From contig JAFDVS010000091.1 in assembly GCA_018268935.1 (NCBI GenBank), positions 45,564 to 109,563 on the forward strand: a DNA stretch of 64,000 bases. Reading direction: 5' to 3'. Below the pieces are notes generated by a model. The model was not told where the DNA came from and did no database searches. It saw only the letters and a list, made by a program, of their open reading frames with translations. Within the stretch, counting starts at the first letter, position 1; every line of letters starts with the position of its first letter. Shown in pieces: positions 16,196-25,523 of the stretch. Source of the DNA: Acidobacteriota bacterium. Its GTDB lineage: Bacteria; Acidobacteriota; Terriglobia; Bryobacterales; Bryobacteraceae. The translations under genes were made by a program, and so were the position numbers.

Positions 16196-18698
16196 CCCCT
16201 TCCGCGCTCAGGAATCGCTGCCCGTCGGGAGTGACATCCAATTGCCCCACCACTCTGGTCGCAAGTGTAGCGTCGCCGCTGAACACCTCTTCCGGCGGGG
16301 ACCAGGAAAAGCTCTCCCCCAGTTGCGTGGCCACTCGCATCACTCGGGAAGCGGAGACAAAGAACAGTTCCTTCCCATTCGGATTCCACGCCGGACTGCC
16401 GGCGCCGATCGAAGTCACCTGCCACTTCCGCGCTCCATCGGGGAAGGAGCAAACAACAATCTCATTCCTTCCCGTCGCATCCGTGACATAGGCGAGAAAC
16501 TTGCCGTCGGGCGAGATGCGCGGATTGGTTTCCCCGAATTGCGACGCCAGTAAATTCCGTGGTTCGCCGAACCCGCCGTCCGGCTTTCGCTCGATCACCC
16601 AAATGTCATAGGTCGTTTCGTTGCCTTGCCTGGTGAACGCCATCCACCGGCCGTCGGGCGACCACGAACCCGGATGCAGGCCCTCAGTGATCTTGACAGG
16701 CTTCGACTCTCCCTCCAACGATTGGATGAAGAGTTCGCGCCGGAACGCTCCGGGGTCACTGAGGAACACCAGTTCCTTCCCGTTGGGAGTCCACAGCGGG
16801 TAGTCCTCCCGGCTTCCGAACGTGAAGCGATTCCTCGTGCCACGCAGCAGATCGTGAATCCAGATGTTGGTGCGCCCTTGATCGCGCTCCGAAGCCGCAA
16901 ACTTTGTTCCGTCGGGAGAGAATCGAGGGCTCACCATGAACGGCGATTGCTGCTGCACCTGGACTTCTTTTCCGCTGCGATCCCGAATCATGATCCGTTG
17001 GGGCAGCGCCGTGAGGCCTTCGGTAAATACCAGCATGCCGTCGTTCGAAACGCTGGGCGTAGCCCCGCGCGGCGCGATCGGCACCGCTTCCCCCACCGGC
17101 TCGAAGCTCTTGGAAAGAGCCCACGCCCAGAGACCGCTGTCGCGAATGCCGGTTTGAAAAATAATGTGACCGGATGGAGCGAGCACAGCCCACGCTCCTT
17201 CTCTCAGAATCTTGAATTCCTTGCTGTCGATCGAGGCGATGGCCAGTTGTTGATCGGTCAGGCTTCCGGTACCGGTCAGAACGATGCGCTTCGATTCGGA
17301 AAGCCACGTTGGATTGTAGAGGCCGCCAGCCTTGCGCGGAAACACCGGCTTGGGCTCACCTCCGCTGGCGGAAACCTCCAGTATTCCTTTCGATGCGTCA
17401 CTGAACAGAATCTGATTCGTTTGCGCGCTCCATGTGCCTCCGCGGAACTGAGAAACCGGACAGATCGACACCGGCCGGCCTCCCTGAACGGAGACTCGGC
17501 GCAACTCGCCGCCCGAGGCGAAAATGATCGATGCGCTGTCCGGGGACCAGATGACCCCGTCGGCGCCCTCGCTTGCCTCGATCGGAGTGGGTTCTACCTT
17601 GTCCAGATGCCGGAACCACAGTTTTCCGCTGGCGGCAAAGGTCATGAGTTTCCCGTTGGGCGAGATGACGACATTGCGGTTGCGGATGACGAACTCGGAG
17701 GAATGCGGTGTGAAGGTGAAGTGCCGGAGCCGCGCCTCCGCTGTCTTCGGTGTGCGCAGCGCCAATCCCACTGCTACTGCCGCGCACAGCGCGGCCACGG
17801 CCCACGGCAGCCATTGTCGTTGCCTCGCCGGCGCCGGGGGCAAAGCCGCAGTCTCCATGCGCGCTTCCAGAAAGATGCCGATGTCGCGCAGCCGCTTCTT
17901 CCGGTCGCGTTCCAACGTGCGCTGCAGCAGATGGCGGATGTAGGCAGGAGTGTCCGCCGGCAGCACGCTGAAATCCGGGTCCGTCTTCAGCACCCCAGCG
18001 AGAATGTCGGAGATCGTCTCGCCTTCAAACAACCGCTTGCCCGTGAGCATCTCATACAACACCACCCCAAACGCCCAGATGTCCGTGCGTTTGTCGACAA
18101 CGCCACCGCGAGCCTGCTCCGGGCTCATATATCCGGCGGTGCCCATAATCAACCCCGGCGACGAACGCCCCGCCACCAGCGTCGGCGACGATGCCGGATT
18201 GCCTTGCGCCACGGCACGGTCTTCCTCCAGCGCCTTCGCCAATCCGAAGTCGAGCACCTTCACCATGCCATCGGGAGTCACCTTCACATTGGCCGGCTTC
18301 AGATCGCGGTGGATGATGCCCTTCTCATGCGCCGCTTCCAACGCCTCCGCGATCTGCCGCGCAATCGGCAGCGCCTCATCCATCGGAATGGGCCCCGCCG
18401 CAATGCGATCGGCCAGCGTCGGCCCTTCCACCAACTCCATCACGATGGCCCGCGTCACGCCATCAATCTCCAACCCGTGAATCGCAGCAATGTTCGGATG
18501 GCTGAGCGACGCCAGCATTTGCGCTTCGCGCTGGAAGCGATGCAGGCTGTCGGCATCGGCAGCCATATTCGCCGGAAGCACCTTGATCGCCACCTCGCGA
18601 TTCAGTCGCGTGTCGCGCGCGCGATACACCTCACCCATTCCGCCTGCCCCAATGGGCGCAAGGATCTCGTAGTTGTTAATCGTTTCACCGGACCGCAT
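16134..18698 (-). CDS. Transmembrane Ser/Thr protein kinase with PD40/TolB-like propeller (third, divergent)
   Basis: 854 residues from ATG 18698; a TTG at 18725 is an in-frame alternative. Kinase motifs: GAGGMGEVYRARD, VAIKVLP, HRDLKPANVKV, DFGLAKALEED, GTAGYMSPEQARGG. One membrane helix (QWLPWAVAALCAAVAVGLAL, about 310-330), then PD40 blades (SPNGKLMTF, SPDSASIIF, SPDGTKFAA, SPDGKFLAY). Same architecture as the tandem pair at 7.7-13 kb but clearly more distant, so it is not part of that duplication. Upstream on the minus strand a TATAAT (18729-18734) lies 3 bases before the alternative TTG start. Converges with the RAYT gene, overlapping it by 62 bases. Confidence 0.92.
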   Translation of the reverse strand: MRSGETINNYEILAPIGAGGMGEVYRARDTRLNREVAIKVLPANMAADADSLHRFQREAQMLASLSHPNIAAIHGLEIDGVTRAIVMELVEGPTLADRIAAGPIPMDEALPIARQIAEALEAAHEKGIIHRDLKPANVKVTPDGMVKVLDFGLAKALEEDRAVAQGNPASSPTLVAGRSSPGLIMGTAGYMSPEQARGGVVDKRTDIWAFGVVLYEMLTGKRLFEGETISDILAGVLKTDPDFSVLPADTPAYIRHLLQRTLERDRKKRLRDIGIFLEARMETAALPPAPARQRQWLPWAVAALCAAVAVGLALRTPKTAEARLRHFTFTPHSSEFVIRNRNVVISPNGKLMTFAASGKLWFRHLDKVEPTPIEASEGADGVIWSPDSASIIFASGGELRRVSVQGGRPVSICPVSQFRGGTWSAQTNQILFSDASKGILEVSASGGEPKPVFPRKAGGLYNPTWLSESKRIVLTGTGSLTDQQLAIASIDSKEFKILREGAWAVLAPSGHIIFQTGIRDSGLWAWALSKSFEPVGEAVPIAPRGATPSVSNDGMLVFTEGLTALPQRIMIRDRSGKEVQVQQQSPFMVSPRFSPDGTKFAASERDQGRTNIWIHDLLRGTRNRFTFGSREDYPLWTPNGKELVFLSDPGAFRRELFIQSLEGESKPVKITEGLHPGSWSPDGRWMAFTRQGNETTYDIWVIERKPDGGFGEPRNLLASQFGETNPRISPDGKFLAYVTDATGRNEIVVCSFPDGARKWQVTSIGAGSPAWNPNGKELFFVSASRVMRVATQLGESFSWSPPEEVFSGDATLATRVVGQLDVTPDGQRFLSAEGVTNGVPPTIHVVENWTELLK

Positions 18699-18856
18699 GC
18701 AAGGTGTTCCGTTATTGTATGTCAACGGATTATAGGGGGCGAGTGTTTTTCTCTTTTCGGGCTCGCGGCTTCAGGCTGCGGAGTTTGCCGGTGGCCGATT
18801 TCTGCACCTGTGGCGGTGTAGTTTCGAATATGGTAGCCGGATGGCAAACCGGGTGC

Positions 18857-19633
18857 CTAGCGTTCTCGGAAGCGTTCGCTCAGTCTTGCCGTTTCCGCCT
18901 GAATACTAGGACTATCGGAAGCATTCTTCCGGATCTCTTGAAGCCGTCCGCTGATCTCACTTCCTCTCACTTGCCCCACCAATGATAATGCCTGCACGGC
19001 TGCCAGCCGGAGCGCTAGAGATTGCGCCGTGCACTCGTCCCCCTTCAAACCCGAAGCCGCAACATACTCCAACGCCTGACCGCGGTCCGATCCGATTCTT
19101 GTGAGGACATCGAGTGCTCTGTCGGCTTGAGGAGACTCCTGTCCACCCGCCAACGGCCGATCCGGAAGGCCCGTTCGCCGCCGGCTCATTGTGGCGAGGG
19201 CTAGCGGTACCACTAGCTTGGCTTGAACATCCCAGTGCATTACCTCATGTGGAAGCGTCGAGGTCAAGTTCTTGCCTTCAGTGAGAGCAGTTTGGCTGCG
19301 GGAAAAATATCCGATTAAAAAGTCTTCTGTCTCGATGTCGACAGTGACTGCGCCAAGTGCGATGATCGCAGCTGGCCATGCCCGGCGAAAAGAGGTGCAG
19401 TTCAACGAAGCTTTGAAGGAAGACAACGCCTTCCCAGTGTCCGTTCTTGTTTCTCTTAGCACCCGCCGGACATCTGCTTCCGCAGGTTTTGAGGACTGGT
19501 AGGCGAGTAGAAACTTCCCCAAAGTCTTTGTACGCAGCCTCCCGCAGGTCGCATCGTCCGCCGCTGCTGGGAAACAAGAAATCAGAGTAGACACTAGGAT
19601 GCGAGTAAGTAGTCCTCGACGCTCAATCGCCAT
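18857..19633 (-). CDS. Secreted protein of unknown function with an HExxH motif
   Basis: 258 residues if started at ATG 19633; ATG 19651 is an alternative. A basic-hydrophobic signal peptide (MAIERRGLLTRILVSTLIS) is followed by a helical domain. The segment STLPHEVMHWDVQAKL contains HEVMH, a possible zinc-protease HExxH, followed by HEAT-like helices near the C-terminus (YVAASGLKG, RLAAVQALSLVGQ). I do not recognise a family, and a single HExxH is weak evidence for catalysis. Codon use is less GC-biased than the neighbours. Divergent from another HExxH-bearing secreted protein. Confidence 0.6.
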   Translation of the reverse strand: MAIERRGLLTRILVSTLISCFPAAADDATCGRLRTKTLGKFLLAYQSSKPAEADVRRVLRETRTDTGKALSSFKASLNCTSFRRAWPAAIIALGAVTVDIETEDFLIGYFSRSQTALTEGKNLTSTLPHEVMHWDVQAKLVVPLALATMSRRRTGLPDRPLAGGQESPQADRALDVLTRIGSDRGQALEYVAASGLKGDECTAQSLALRLAAVQALSLVGQVRGSEISGRLQEIRKNASDSPSIQAETARLSERFRER

Positions 19634-19969
19634 CCGGCTCGCCTTCTCCATTCTTCTGAGGAGTAAATCGGTCAGACATGCCTCAGACAATATCCTGAAA
19701 TTGGTTCAAATTCACCTTACCCTTAGGCGTAGTGAACGCAGGCTCATCCGAGGAGACACTCCAAACTAGCATCTTGTTTCACCATTGTCAAATTGTTGTC
19801 GTCCGGGTGCTCTGCGCACCCCTCCCACCGTGCTAACTCTCGATAAAAGCATGTCGACTTGATGAAAACGACTCCGCTATAATGTTCAACAACTCACATT
19901 TGTCGATCAGGCCACTACTGTCGCCGAACCCTGAGTTCTCATAAGTCTTAAAGGTTGTTGGAACATTGC
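19634..19969. promoter_or_regulatory. 336-base divergent intergenic region with a consensus -10 box
   Basis: No gene seen. On the plus strand a consensus TATAAT (19878-19883) lies 86 bases before ATG 19970. TTGATG at 19859-19864 is too close (13 bases) to be a good -35, so the promoter call rests on the -10 alone. A small GC hairpin (GGGTGC/GCACCC, about 19805-19821) lies between the two genes. The stretch is AT-richer than the surrounding DNA. Confidence 0.35.
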
Positions 19970-20992
19970 ATGAAAAGCCACATTAGGAAGACAAGGCTTA
20001 GCGTGACGATTCTATGCTATGCCTCTGTGCTATTGCTGCTTCAGGTCCTGCCCCTCGATGCCGAGCCTATGAAGATTTCTGTTCACAGGCATCCGCTCCT
20101 TACCGACATCACAAGCGATGTTGCCGAAGCCGTGGTTGCTGAGGCGCAACGGATGCTTTCAAAGGCTTGCCGCATCCTGCCCGTTGCTCCGCATACGAAA
20201 AAGGAGTGGCGAAGCAAGGGAAAGTGCGTTGCTCAGTTCAAGGTTTCAGGTCCTGTTCAATTGATCCCACGGAGTTTTACGGGCGACGAAATCGAGAGCC
20301 TTAAATCGATGAATCTCGCGCCAAACTCAGGATTCGACGATGCAAAGGTATCAGCTGCGCAGGAGGGGTTGCGCACCGGCACGTATGGGCGCGAGACAAT
20401 CGTCGCGCTCTCCCTGCTCAATTCGGCGAAACCAGGTGGCGTCGAACTGCTGATCGTTCCTGCAATAAAGAGCAACTGTGACATGGATACCTCCAAGAAG
20501 GGCTTCTGGGACAAAGGCGGCCTGCAGGCCGACGGCTGTGCCACAATCAACGGAAGACTTGCCATTGTCAAAGCCAACGCCGTGGCGCGTGACGCCAAGA
20601 ACCGTTTGGATCGAACGTGGGTGCATGAGCAAGCTAACCTCTGGCTTCATGAACTAAGCCATCTGGTCGGTATGCGGCACTTGGCCGATGCCATCCCTGA
20701 GGACAGTCTGCGTAGACCTCACCCGGATTTTGCTATGGAAATGGAGCACCCATGGGACTACTGGCAGCGCCTGCTGAAAGCCTTCGTAATGGGAGCTTCC
20801 CTCACTCACAACCACCTGTTGATGTGCGAAGAATGGCCTGCTTGGAGTAGGTACAAGGCTGGGAACGATAACGAGCCGGAGCGCTTCGCCAATGCTGTGG
20901 ATGAAGCTTTGTCCAACCGCAAATATCTGGAGTTTCTCGCCAAGGTCTCCGATCGGTATTGGCTTGCCATGATTCGCAATGGAAAACATTAG
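19970..20992 (+). CDS. Putative secreted metzincin-type zinc protease
   Basis: 340 residues from ATG 19970. A signal peptide (basic start, then a hydrophobic run ending near LPLDAEP) precedes a domain containing HELSHLVGMRH (about residues 226-236), which matches the extended metzincin zinc motif HExxHxxGxxH exactly. A Met-turn could be one of the downstream methionines (FAMEMEH), but I cannot place it firmly. Four or more cysteines suggest periplasmic disulfides. Substrate unknown. The gene is followed after 23 bases by the octaheme cytochrome gene in the same direction, so the two may be co-transcribed. Confidence 0.65.
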   Translation: MKSHIRKTRLSVTILCYASVLLLLQVLPLDAEPMKISVHRHPLLTDITSDVAEAVVAEAQRMLSKACRILPVAPHTKKEWRSKGKCVAQFKVSGPVQLIPRSFTGDEIESLKSMNLAPNSGFDDAKVSAAQEGLRTGTYGRETIVALSLLNSAKPGGVELLIVPAIKSNCDMDTSKKGFWDKGGLQADGCATINGRLAIVKANAVARDAKNRLDRTWVHEQANLWLHELSHLVGMRHLADAIPEDSLRRPHPDFAMEMEHPWDYWQRLLKAFVMGASLTHNHLLMCEEWPAWSRYKAGNDNEPERFANAVDEALSNRKYLEFLAKVSDRYWLAMIRNGKH

Positions 20993-21015
20993 CTGTTTTT
21001 TCGTAACATGACCTA

Positions 21016-23049
21016 ATGTATCTCCCGCTGCGATTCCTGCTGCTCATGCTGCTTGTCCGCAGTGTTGAAATCGCAAGTGGCTTCTCCTGCAATGCCGGCG
21101 ATCCCCTCATCCTCTGCCGGTTGTCTGGTACCGAACTTGATGCCGCCCGGCGAATAGTGGACTCCTGGGACGTCCGCCATGACTCCCCTGAGACCATTCG
21201 GCTTGCCTTGAAATTCGTTGATGATTTCCCTCAATCCCCTTTCCTTCATTGGGCATATGATCATGCCGCGCGTGCGGCATTCATAATCGGTGACGCGCGT
21301 GCAATGGACTGGGCCATCCTGTCTCTTCGCTTTCGACCGGAGAATCCAGCACTTCACCTGCTGGTCGCGCAAAAGCTGGAATCTCAGAACTCTACACGGC
21401 AGGCGGGCGATCATGCCCTCGAGGCTCTGCTCCAGGTCGAAAATTTGTATAGCCGCCGTGGGTCTTACGCGATGGATTTCCCGGGCGAAGCCGACTTAGT
21501 CGTCTCCTGCGCCATGTTGTTGGCTAGGATTGCGTTCGCCGGCGGGCCTCCCATCTGGAATGAAGACCAACGCGTTCAGGTTCTCGCCAGAGTGGTCCGT
21601 CAACTGGTGCCAGTGCTTCAAGCTTCGCGAACAGCCTTGTCCAAATTTCAGAGCGATATGAGCCGGGACAGTCCATCCGCAGCACAGTTTCTCTTAGCTG
21701 CCATTGCCAACCGCGAGGTTCCCCCAAAAAATTCTGCCGGACGTGTCAGTGAGGCCCCCGCCAAACATGCCATCGAGTTCCGGCGAGTGGTGGCCGAACT
21801 CGGTCGCCGCCCCATTCGCACTCCATCGTTTTCCACCTACGCAGGTTCTGCCAGTTGTGGCAATGCCGGATGTCATGTCGCTTATGATCGTTCCTGGCGA
21901 GGCAGCGGGATGAGTCGCATGTCCGGTTCTTCCGTACCGTTGCTGCCCAAACCGGGTTCCTACCAGGTGGGCGACCTCACCATCGCTCTCAGAGAATCAC
22001 CGACCACGATTCGCCTTCAACGCCAAGGTCGAGTGCCTCAGAGCTATCGAATTGTGCTGACTATCGGAGCTATCTGGGAACAGGCTTTTGCGACCTTGGT
22101 CGCAGGTTTCCCCGTCGTGCTTCCGGTCCAGTACAACAGAAAATTAGAAAAGTGGGAAACCTACGGGTTTGAATCGGATGAGACAAAGAGGGCCAGGGTC
22201 GACGAATTTGCCTTGCACAAAGTCTCCCATCTGATTCCTGCAAACGCGAAAGCTTTTTTTGATGAATGCGCACAATGCCATGCGACGCGAGTGAAACGCA
22301 TTGCAAGGCCACCAGGCGGAGACGTACTCGAACATGGTATTGGCTGCGAAGCCTGCCATGGGCCCTCGCGGTCGCACGCCGTGCAAAAGCAGAAAGGCCG
22401 TCGCGGCCGGACTTTCCTTCCCAAAACCAAAGTCGATTTCGATGCCATATGCCTGCCCTGCCATACACACACCTCCGTTTTTCGCCGCGGAAATGCGGGG
22501 GCGCTGAACTTCAGCGGGCTGGTATTCCCCTTTGCTCCTAACGTGGCACGGAGATCTCTCGACGAGTACTCCGAAGAAGCGTTTTTTCAGGATGGAAGGC
22601 TGAAGAGGGCTACATTCATCGGAGAAGCCGTCCGCCGCACCAAGTGCTTCCAACTTGGCGGTGCCGGATGTGGAAAGTGCCATCGCATGCACCAGGATAG
22701 AAACGCTTCAGCCGGTCAAAAGGAGAAGCTTCTTCGTTATGAACCGGAATCTGATCTGTTTTGCACAAGTTGCCATAAAGACCTGAAGACTCCGGCCCAG
22801 GCCGAAAAGCACTCCTTGCATCGTGCCAATACGGCCGGCGGCAAAGCTGTGAAGTGTCTCTCTTGTCATATGCCAAAAATAATGGAGGCTCCTTCCGGTC
22901 AGATCGCCTCCCACGAATTCGATTCTGTTCCGGATGCAGTCGCGCTCCGTGTTGCGCCGAGTGCGTTCTCATGCGGATTGGGCGAATGTCACAAGAACCG
23001 TTCCACTGCATGGTTCGACGCTCAATTGCAGGCGCGCAAGCATAAGTAG
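21016..23049 (+). CDS. Secreted multiheme (about eight hemes) cytochrome c
   Basis: 677 residues with a signal peptide. Residues about 35-240 are helical and TPR-like. The remainder holds six CxxCH motifs (CAQCH, CEACH, CLPCH, CGKCH, CTSCH, CLSCH) and two expanded CxxxxCH motifs (CGNAGCH near residue 281 and CGLGECH near the C-terminus), eight potential hemes. The order and the linkers (GIGCEACHGPSRSH, CLSCHMPKIMEAP) resemble the cytochrome c554/doubled-CxxCH group, so periplasmic electron transfer is likely. A specific oxidoreductase activity cannot be assigned. CX4CH attachment normally needs a suitable maturation system. ATG 21016 has no strong ribosome-binding site. Confidence 0.85.
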   Translation: MYLPLRFLLLMLLVRSVEIASGFSCNAGDPLILCRLSGTELDAARRIVDSWDVRHDSPETIRLALKFVDDFPQSPFLHWAYDHAARAAFIIGDARAMDWAILSLRFRPENPALHLLVAQKLESQNSTRQAGDHALEALLQVENLYSRRGSYAMDFPGEADLVVSCAMLLARIAFAGGPPIWNEDQRVQVLARVVRQLVPVLQASRTALSKFQSDMSRDSPSAAQFLLAAIANREVPPKNSAGRVSEAPAKHAIEFRRVVAELGRRPIRTPSFSTYAGSASCGNAGCHVAYDRSWRGSGMSRMSGSSVPLLPKPGSYQVGDLTIALRESPTTIRLQRQGRVPQSYRIVLTIGAIWEQAFATLVAGFPVVLPVQYNRKLEKWETYGFESDETKRARVDEFALHKVSHLIPANAKAFFDECAQCHATRVKRIARPPGGDVLEHGIGCEACHGPSRSHAVQKQKGRRGRTFLPKTKVDFDAICLPCHTHTSVFRRGNAGALNFSGLVFPFAPNVARRSLDEYSEEAFFQDGRLKRATFIGEAVRRTKCFQLGGAGCGKCHRMHQDRNASAGQKEKLLRYEPESDLFCTSCHKDLKTPAQAEKHSLHRANTAGGKAVKCLSCHMPKIMEAPSGQIASHEFDSVPDAVALRVAPSAFSCGLGECHKNRSTAWFDAQLQARKHK

Positions 23050-23149
23050 AGACCAACCGTGACAGTTGCCGAGTATCTTTCTTCCGATTTCGAGGCTGGC
23101 TGTTTTTCCCCAATAGAACGCGCAGACGTTCACCAAACGGAGGAAAGAA

Positions 23150-24064
23150 ATGAATCGGAGAACATCTCACACTCGCCGGGGCTTTGCCCTCATCGAAACC
23201 ACCACAGTCCTGTCCATCATCGCGATCCTCATTGGATTGCTCATTCCGGCAATACAGCCGGTGCGCGAGGCCACCAATCGCAGCCGCGCCATCGTGGACC
23301 TCAAAGCTGTCTGCGAAGCAGGCCTCGCCCTGAATTACGACCTGCAAAATGTTTTGATCAGCAGCTTCCGCAACGGGTACAGCTTTCGCACCGATCTTCC
23401 CGCAAATTCGCTGATCGCCGAGCCCGCATACCCCGGACGCACCGGCTCGGTCACCATCACCATGAAGTACACCGCCGGCTGTCCGTACACCGAGACAACC
23501 ACTGCCAAGTCCAACACCGAGCGGCAGAAGATGTATTCGGAACTGCTGGTGGGCGCGGCGCAGATCGCGGGACTGATGGTGAATGGCCAATCCGGCAACG
23601 ACATGCTGGCCTTGCACAACAGCCTCACCGGCAGCTACACCACAACGGTAGGCCCGGACCTCAGGGATAGCAGCGGCGCCACGGTCAGCTTCCAGTCCAT
23701 CCTCAATCCCAATGCCGTCTGGACCGGCCGCGAAATGTGGCTGGCGGCGATCGACATGGTGAAGTTCTCAATGCGCCTCGGCGCGGCGGGCGAGAACTAC
23801 CTCACGCTGCCTTCCATCCCTGTGCCCACAACGCCAACCGGTGTGATGATGTTCACCCATAACGGCATGCTGAGCCTGGTGAATGCCGTCACAGACGGAA
23901 CCAGCAACACAGTGCTGATCGCCGAACTGGCGGCTCTGCAGCAGAACGCGACGCAAGCCGCCCGCAACGCCTTCATTCAGGACGTCAACAAAACGGCGCA
24001 GTCCGGCGCGATCACGCTCCAGCAGGCCGATGCACTCATCGACATGATGAGCATCGTGTACTAA
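23150..24064 (+). CDS. Pseudopilin-like protein with prepilin N-terminal methylation signal
   Basis: 304 residues. The N-terminus has a type IV prepilin/pseudopilin signal: RRG|FALIETTTVLSIIAILIG with Glu at position +5, cleaved and methylated by a prepilin peptidase. Downstream is a non-conserved region and a DGTSNTVLIAEL motif of the kind seen in planctomycete and acidobacterial DUF1559-like pseudopilins. Good ribosome-binding site (GGAGG, 23140-23144). It may belong to a type II secretion-like or surface assembly; no other such component is nearby. Confidence 0.75.
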   Translation: MNRRTSHTRRGFALIETTTVLSIIAILIGLLIPAIQPVREATNRSRAIVDLKAVCEAGLALNYDLQNVLISSFRNGYSFRTDLPANSLIAEPAYPGRTGSVTITMKYTAGCPYTETTTAKSNTERQKMYSELLVGAAQIAGLMVNGQSGNDMLALHNSLTGSYTTTVGPDLRDSSGATVSFQSILNPNAVWTGREMWLAAIDMVKFSMRLGAAGENYLTLPSIPVPTTPTGVMMFTHNGMLSLVNAVTDGTSNTVLIAELAALQQNATQAARNAFIQDVNKTAQSGAITLQQADALIDMMSIVY

Positions 24065-24091
24065 CCCCGGCGCATGTGATACAAGGAGCAG

Positions 24092-24922
24092 GTGCGAATC
24101 ATATTCCTTCTCGCGGCCTGCTCCGCCGCTTGTTTCTCTCAAAGCCTTTGGACCGAAGAGCTGACCTGGATGGAAGTACGCGACGCCATCAAGGCAGGCA
24201 ACACCACGATCCTCATCGGCACAGGAGGCGTGGAACAAAACGGCCCCTACGTCGCCGGCGGCAAGCACAACTATGTTCTGCAACTGGTGTTGCCCGCCAT
24301 CGCCCGCAAGATCGGAAACACGCTCATCGCGCCGATTGTGAAGTTCGTGCCCGAAGGCGCGATTGATCCCAAACCCACCAGCCACATGGCCTACCCCGGA
24401 ACCATCAGTCTGGAGCAGTCCACCTTCGAGGCGCTGCTCACCGATATCTGCCGCAGCTATCAGGCACACGGATTCAAGGACATCATCCTCATCGGCGACA
24501 GCGGCGGCAACCAGGATGGCATGCGAAACGTGGCCAACGCGCTGAACCGGCGCTGGAAAGCCGGCCCGGCGCGCGTGCACTTTCTACCCGAGTACTACAC
24601 CGAAGACATGTGGAGCGCCGGCTTTCTTCGCAAACAGGGAATCGTGCAGATCGACAAAACGCCACCCGCCGGCCGAGTCCCCGATGCCCCGGCCCACACC
24701 CGCAACGGGATCCACGACGATGTCTATTACGAAGCGCAGATCGCCGCCATCGACCCCAAGCTCATCCGCGCCGCGGAGCGCGAGCGCAAGGGCGAGTTAT
24801 CCCTGCATGGAGTGAATCTCTCTCCCATTGCCAAGACGCAGGAATTGGGGCGTCGGCTTGCCGAGTATCGGGCAGAGATCACAGCCCGCGCTTTTGCCGC
24901 GTCCCGGCGTCGCCTGCGCTGA
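24092..24922 (+). CDS. Secreted creatininase-fold protein with substituted metal ligands
   Basis: 276 residues, GTG start at 24092 with AAGGAG 4 bases upstream; short signal peptide. It aligns with the creatininase family (ILIGTGGVEQNGPYVAGGKH, then IILIGDSGGNQDGM). In creatininase the metal ligands lie in an E-x-H-G-P-H motif and in NGHGGN. Here the first motif reads EQNGPY and the second GDSGGN, so two histidines are replaced by Asn and Ser. The fold is probably kept, but the canonical binuclear site is not. Function unknown. The last 44 bases overlap the convergent PEP-CTERM gene. Confidence 0.75.
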   Translation: MRIIFLLAACSAACFSQSLWTEELTWMEVRDAIKAGNTTILIGTGGVEQNGPYVAGGKHNYVLQLVLPAIARKIGNTLIAPIVKFVPEGAIDPKPTSHMAYPGTISLEQSTFEALLTDICRSYQAHGFKDIILIGDSGGNQDGMRNVANALNRRWKAGPARVHFLPEYYTEDMWSAGFLRKQGIVQIDKTPPAGRVPDAPAHTRNGIHDDVYYEAQIAAIDPKLIRAAERERKGELSLHGVNLSPIAKTQELGRRLAEYRAEITARAFAASRRRLR

Positions 24923-25475
24923 GCCGGCGGCGGATGCGGAAACGCGCGGCCACCAGCGCGGCGGACGCAGTGAGCAGAGAGAGCGTTGCTGGTTCTGGCA
25001 CCGGAGCCTCTGCGAGGCTGATCGAAAACGTGCCGCGGGAACTTGCAGAACTCCCTCCACCAGCATCAGCGAAGATCAAAAATCGATCGACAGGAGGGAT
25101 GTTATCATCCGAGCGCCCGAATTGAATTGCAGCGCCCAATGTGTTTCTGGAGGCGCTCCATCCGTTAGAGAACTGTCCATTCCCGCAGTTCTGGTTCAGC
25201 AGGAAATCGAACGTGTCCGCTGCGCCGTTCCCGGGCGTATCACAGGCGCCTGTCGCGATGGGATTGTTGGCGGACGCCGTCATGTTAAACGTGTCCCCGG
25301 TCCACACAACAATGAAATCCGAGAATACGGGAACATCCGGATCATACCGAAACGAACCGGATGTAGGTGCGGCGCCCGAGGTCGCCGTGAATTGGATGTT
25401 GTAAAGCAGCGGCGCCGCGTTCGCGCAACTGAGCGCGCCAAGCACCGCGAGAGTGAGTCCCAGAGAAAATCTCAT
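24879..25475 (-). CDS. PEP-CTERM protein, copy A of a tandem pair
   Basis: 198 residues. Signal peptide, a beta-rich domain with LYNIQFTAT, SFRYDPDVPVFSDFIV and a CDTPGNGAADTFDFLLNQNC segment whose two cysteines may form a disulfide, then the sorting signal APVPEPATL, hydrophobic helix and RFRIRRR. Closely related to the next gene (25524-26090), sharing long stretches. AAGGAAGG lies about 8 bases before ATG 25475. The 3' end overlaps the creatininase-like gene by 44 bases, so the extra tail after the RRR motif (about 12 residues) may be a read-through product. Confidence 0.88.
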   Translation of the reverse strand: MRFSLGLTLAVLGALSCANAAPLLYNIQFTATSGAAPTSGSFRYDPDVPVFSDFIVVWTGDTFNMTASANNPIATGACDTPGNGAADTFDFLLNQNCGNGQFSNGWSASRNTLGAAIQFGRSDDNIPPVDRFLIFADAGGGSSASSRGTFSISLAEAPVPEPATLSLLTASAALVAARFRIRRRLSAGDAGTRQKRGL

Positions 25476-25523
25476 CGAATGTCCTTCCTTGAATTCATGC
25501 AGAGCGAGGAAGCTGACCGCCGG

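Noticed and set aside
16626..18821. 731-codon plus-strand open frame antisense to the third kinase
   Set aside because: The minus strand carries all kinase and propeller motifs; the plus-strand peptide is Arg/His-rich and lacks any domain, as expected for a mirror frame in GC-rich DNA.
18726..18856. Small gene in the gap after the third kinase
   Set aside because: The frame at 18704-18985 runs across the gap into the antisense of the HExxH gene and has no motif or ribosome-binding site.
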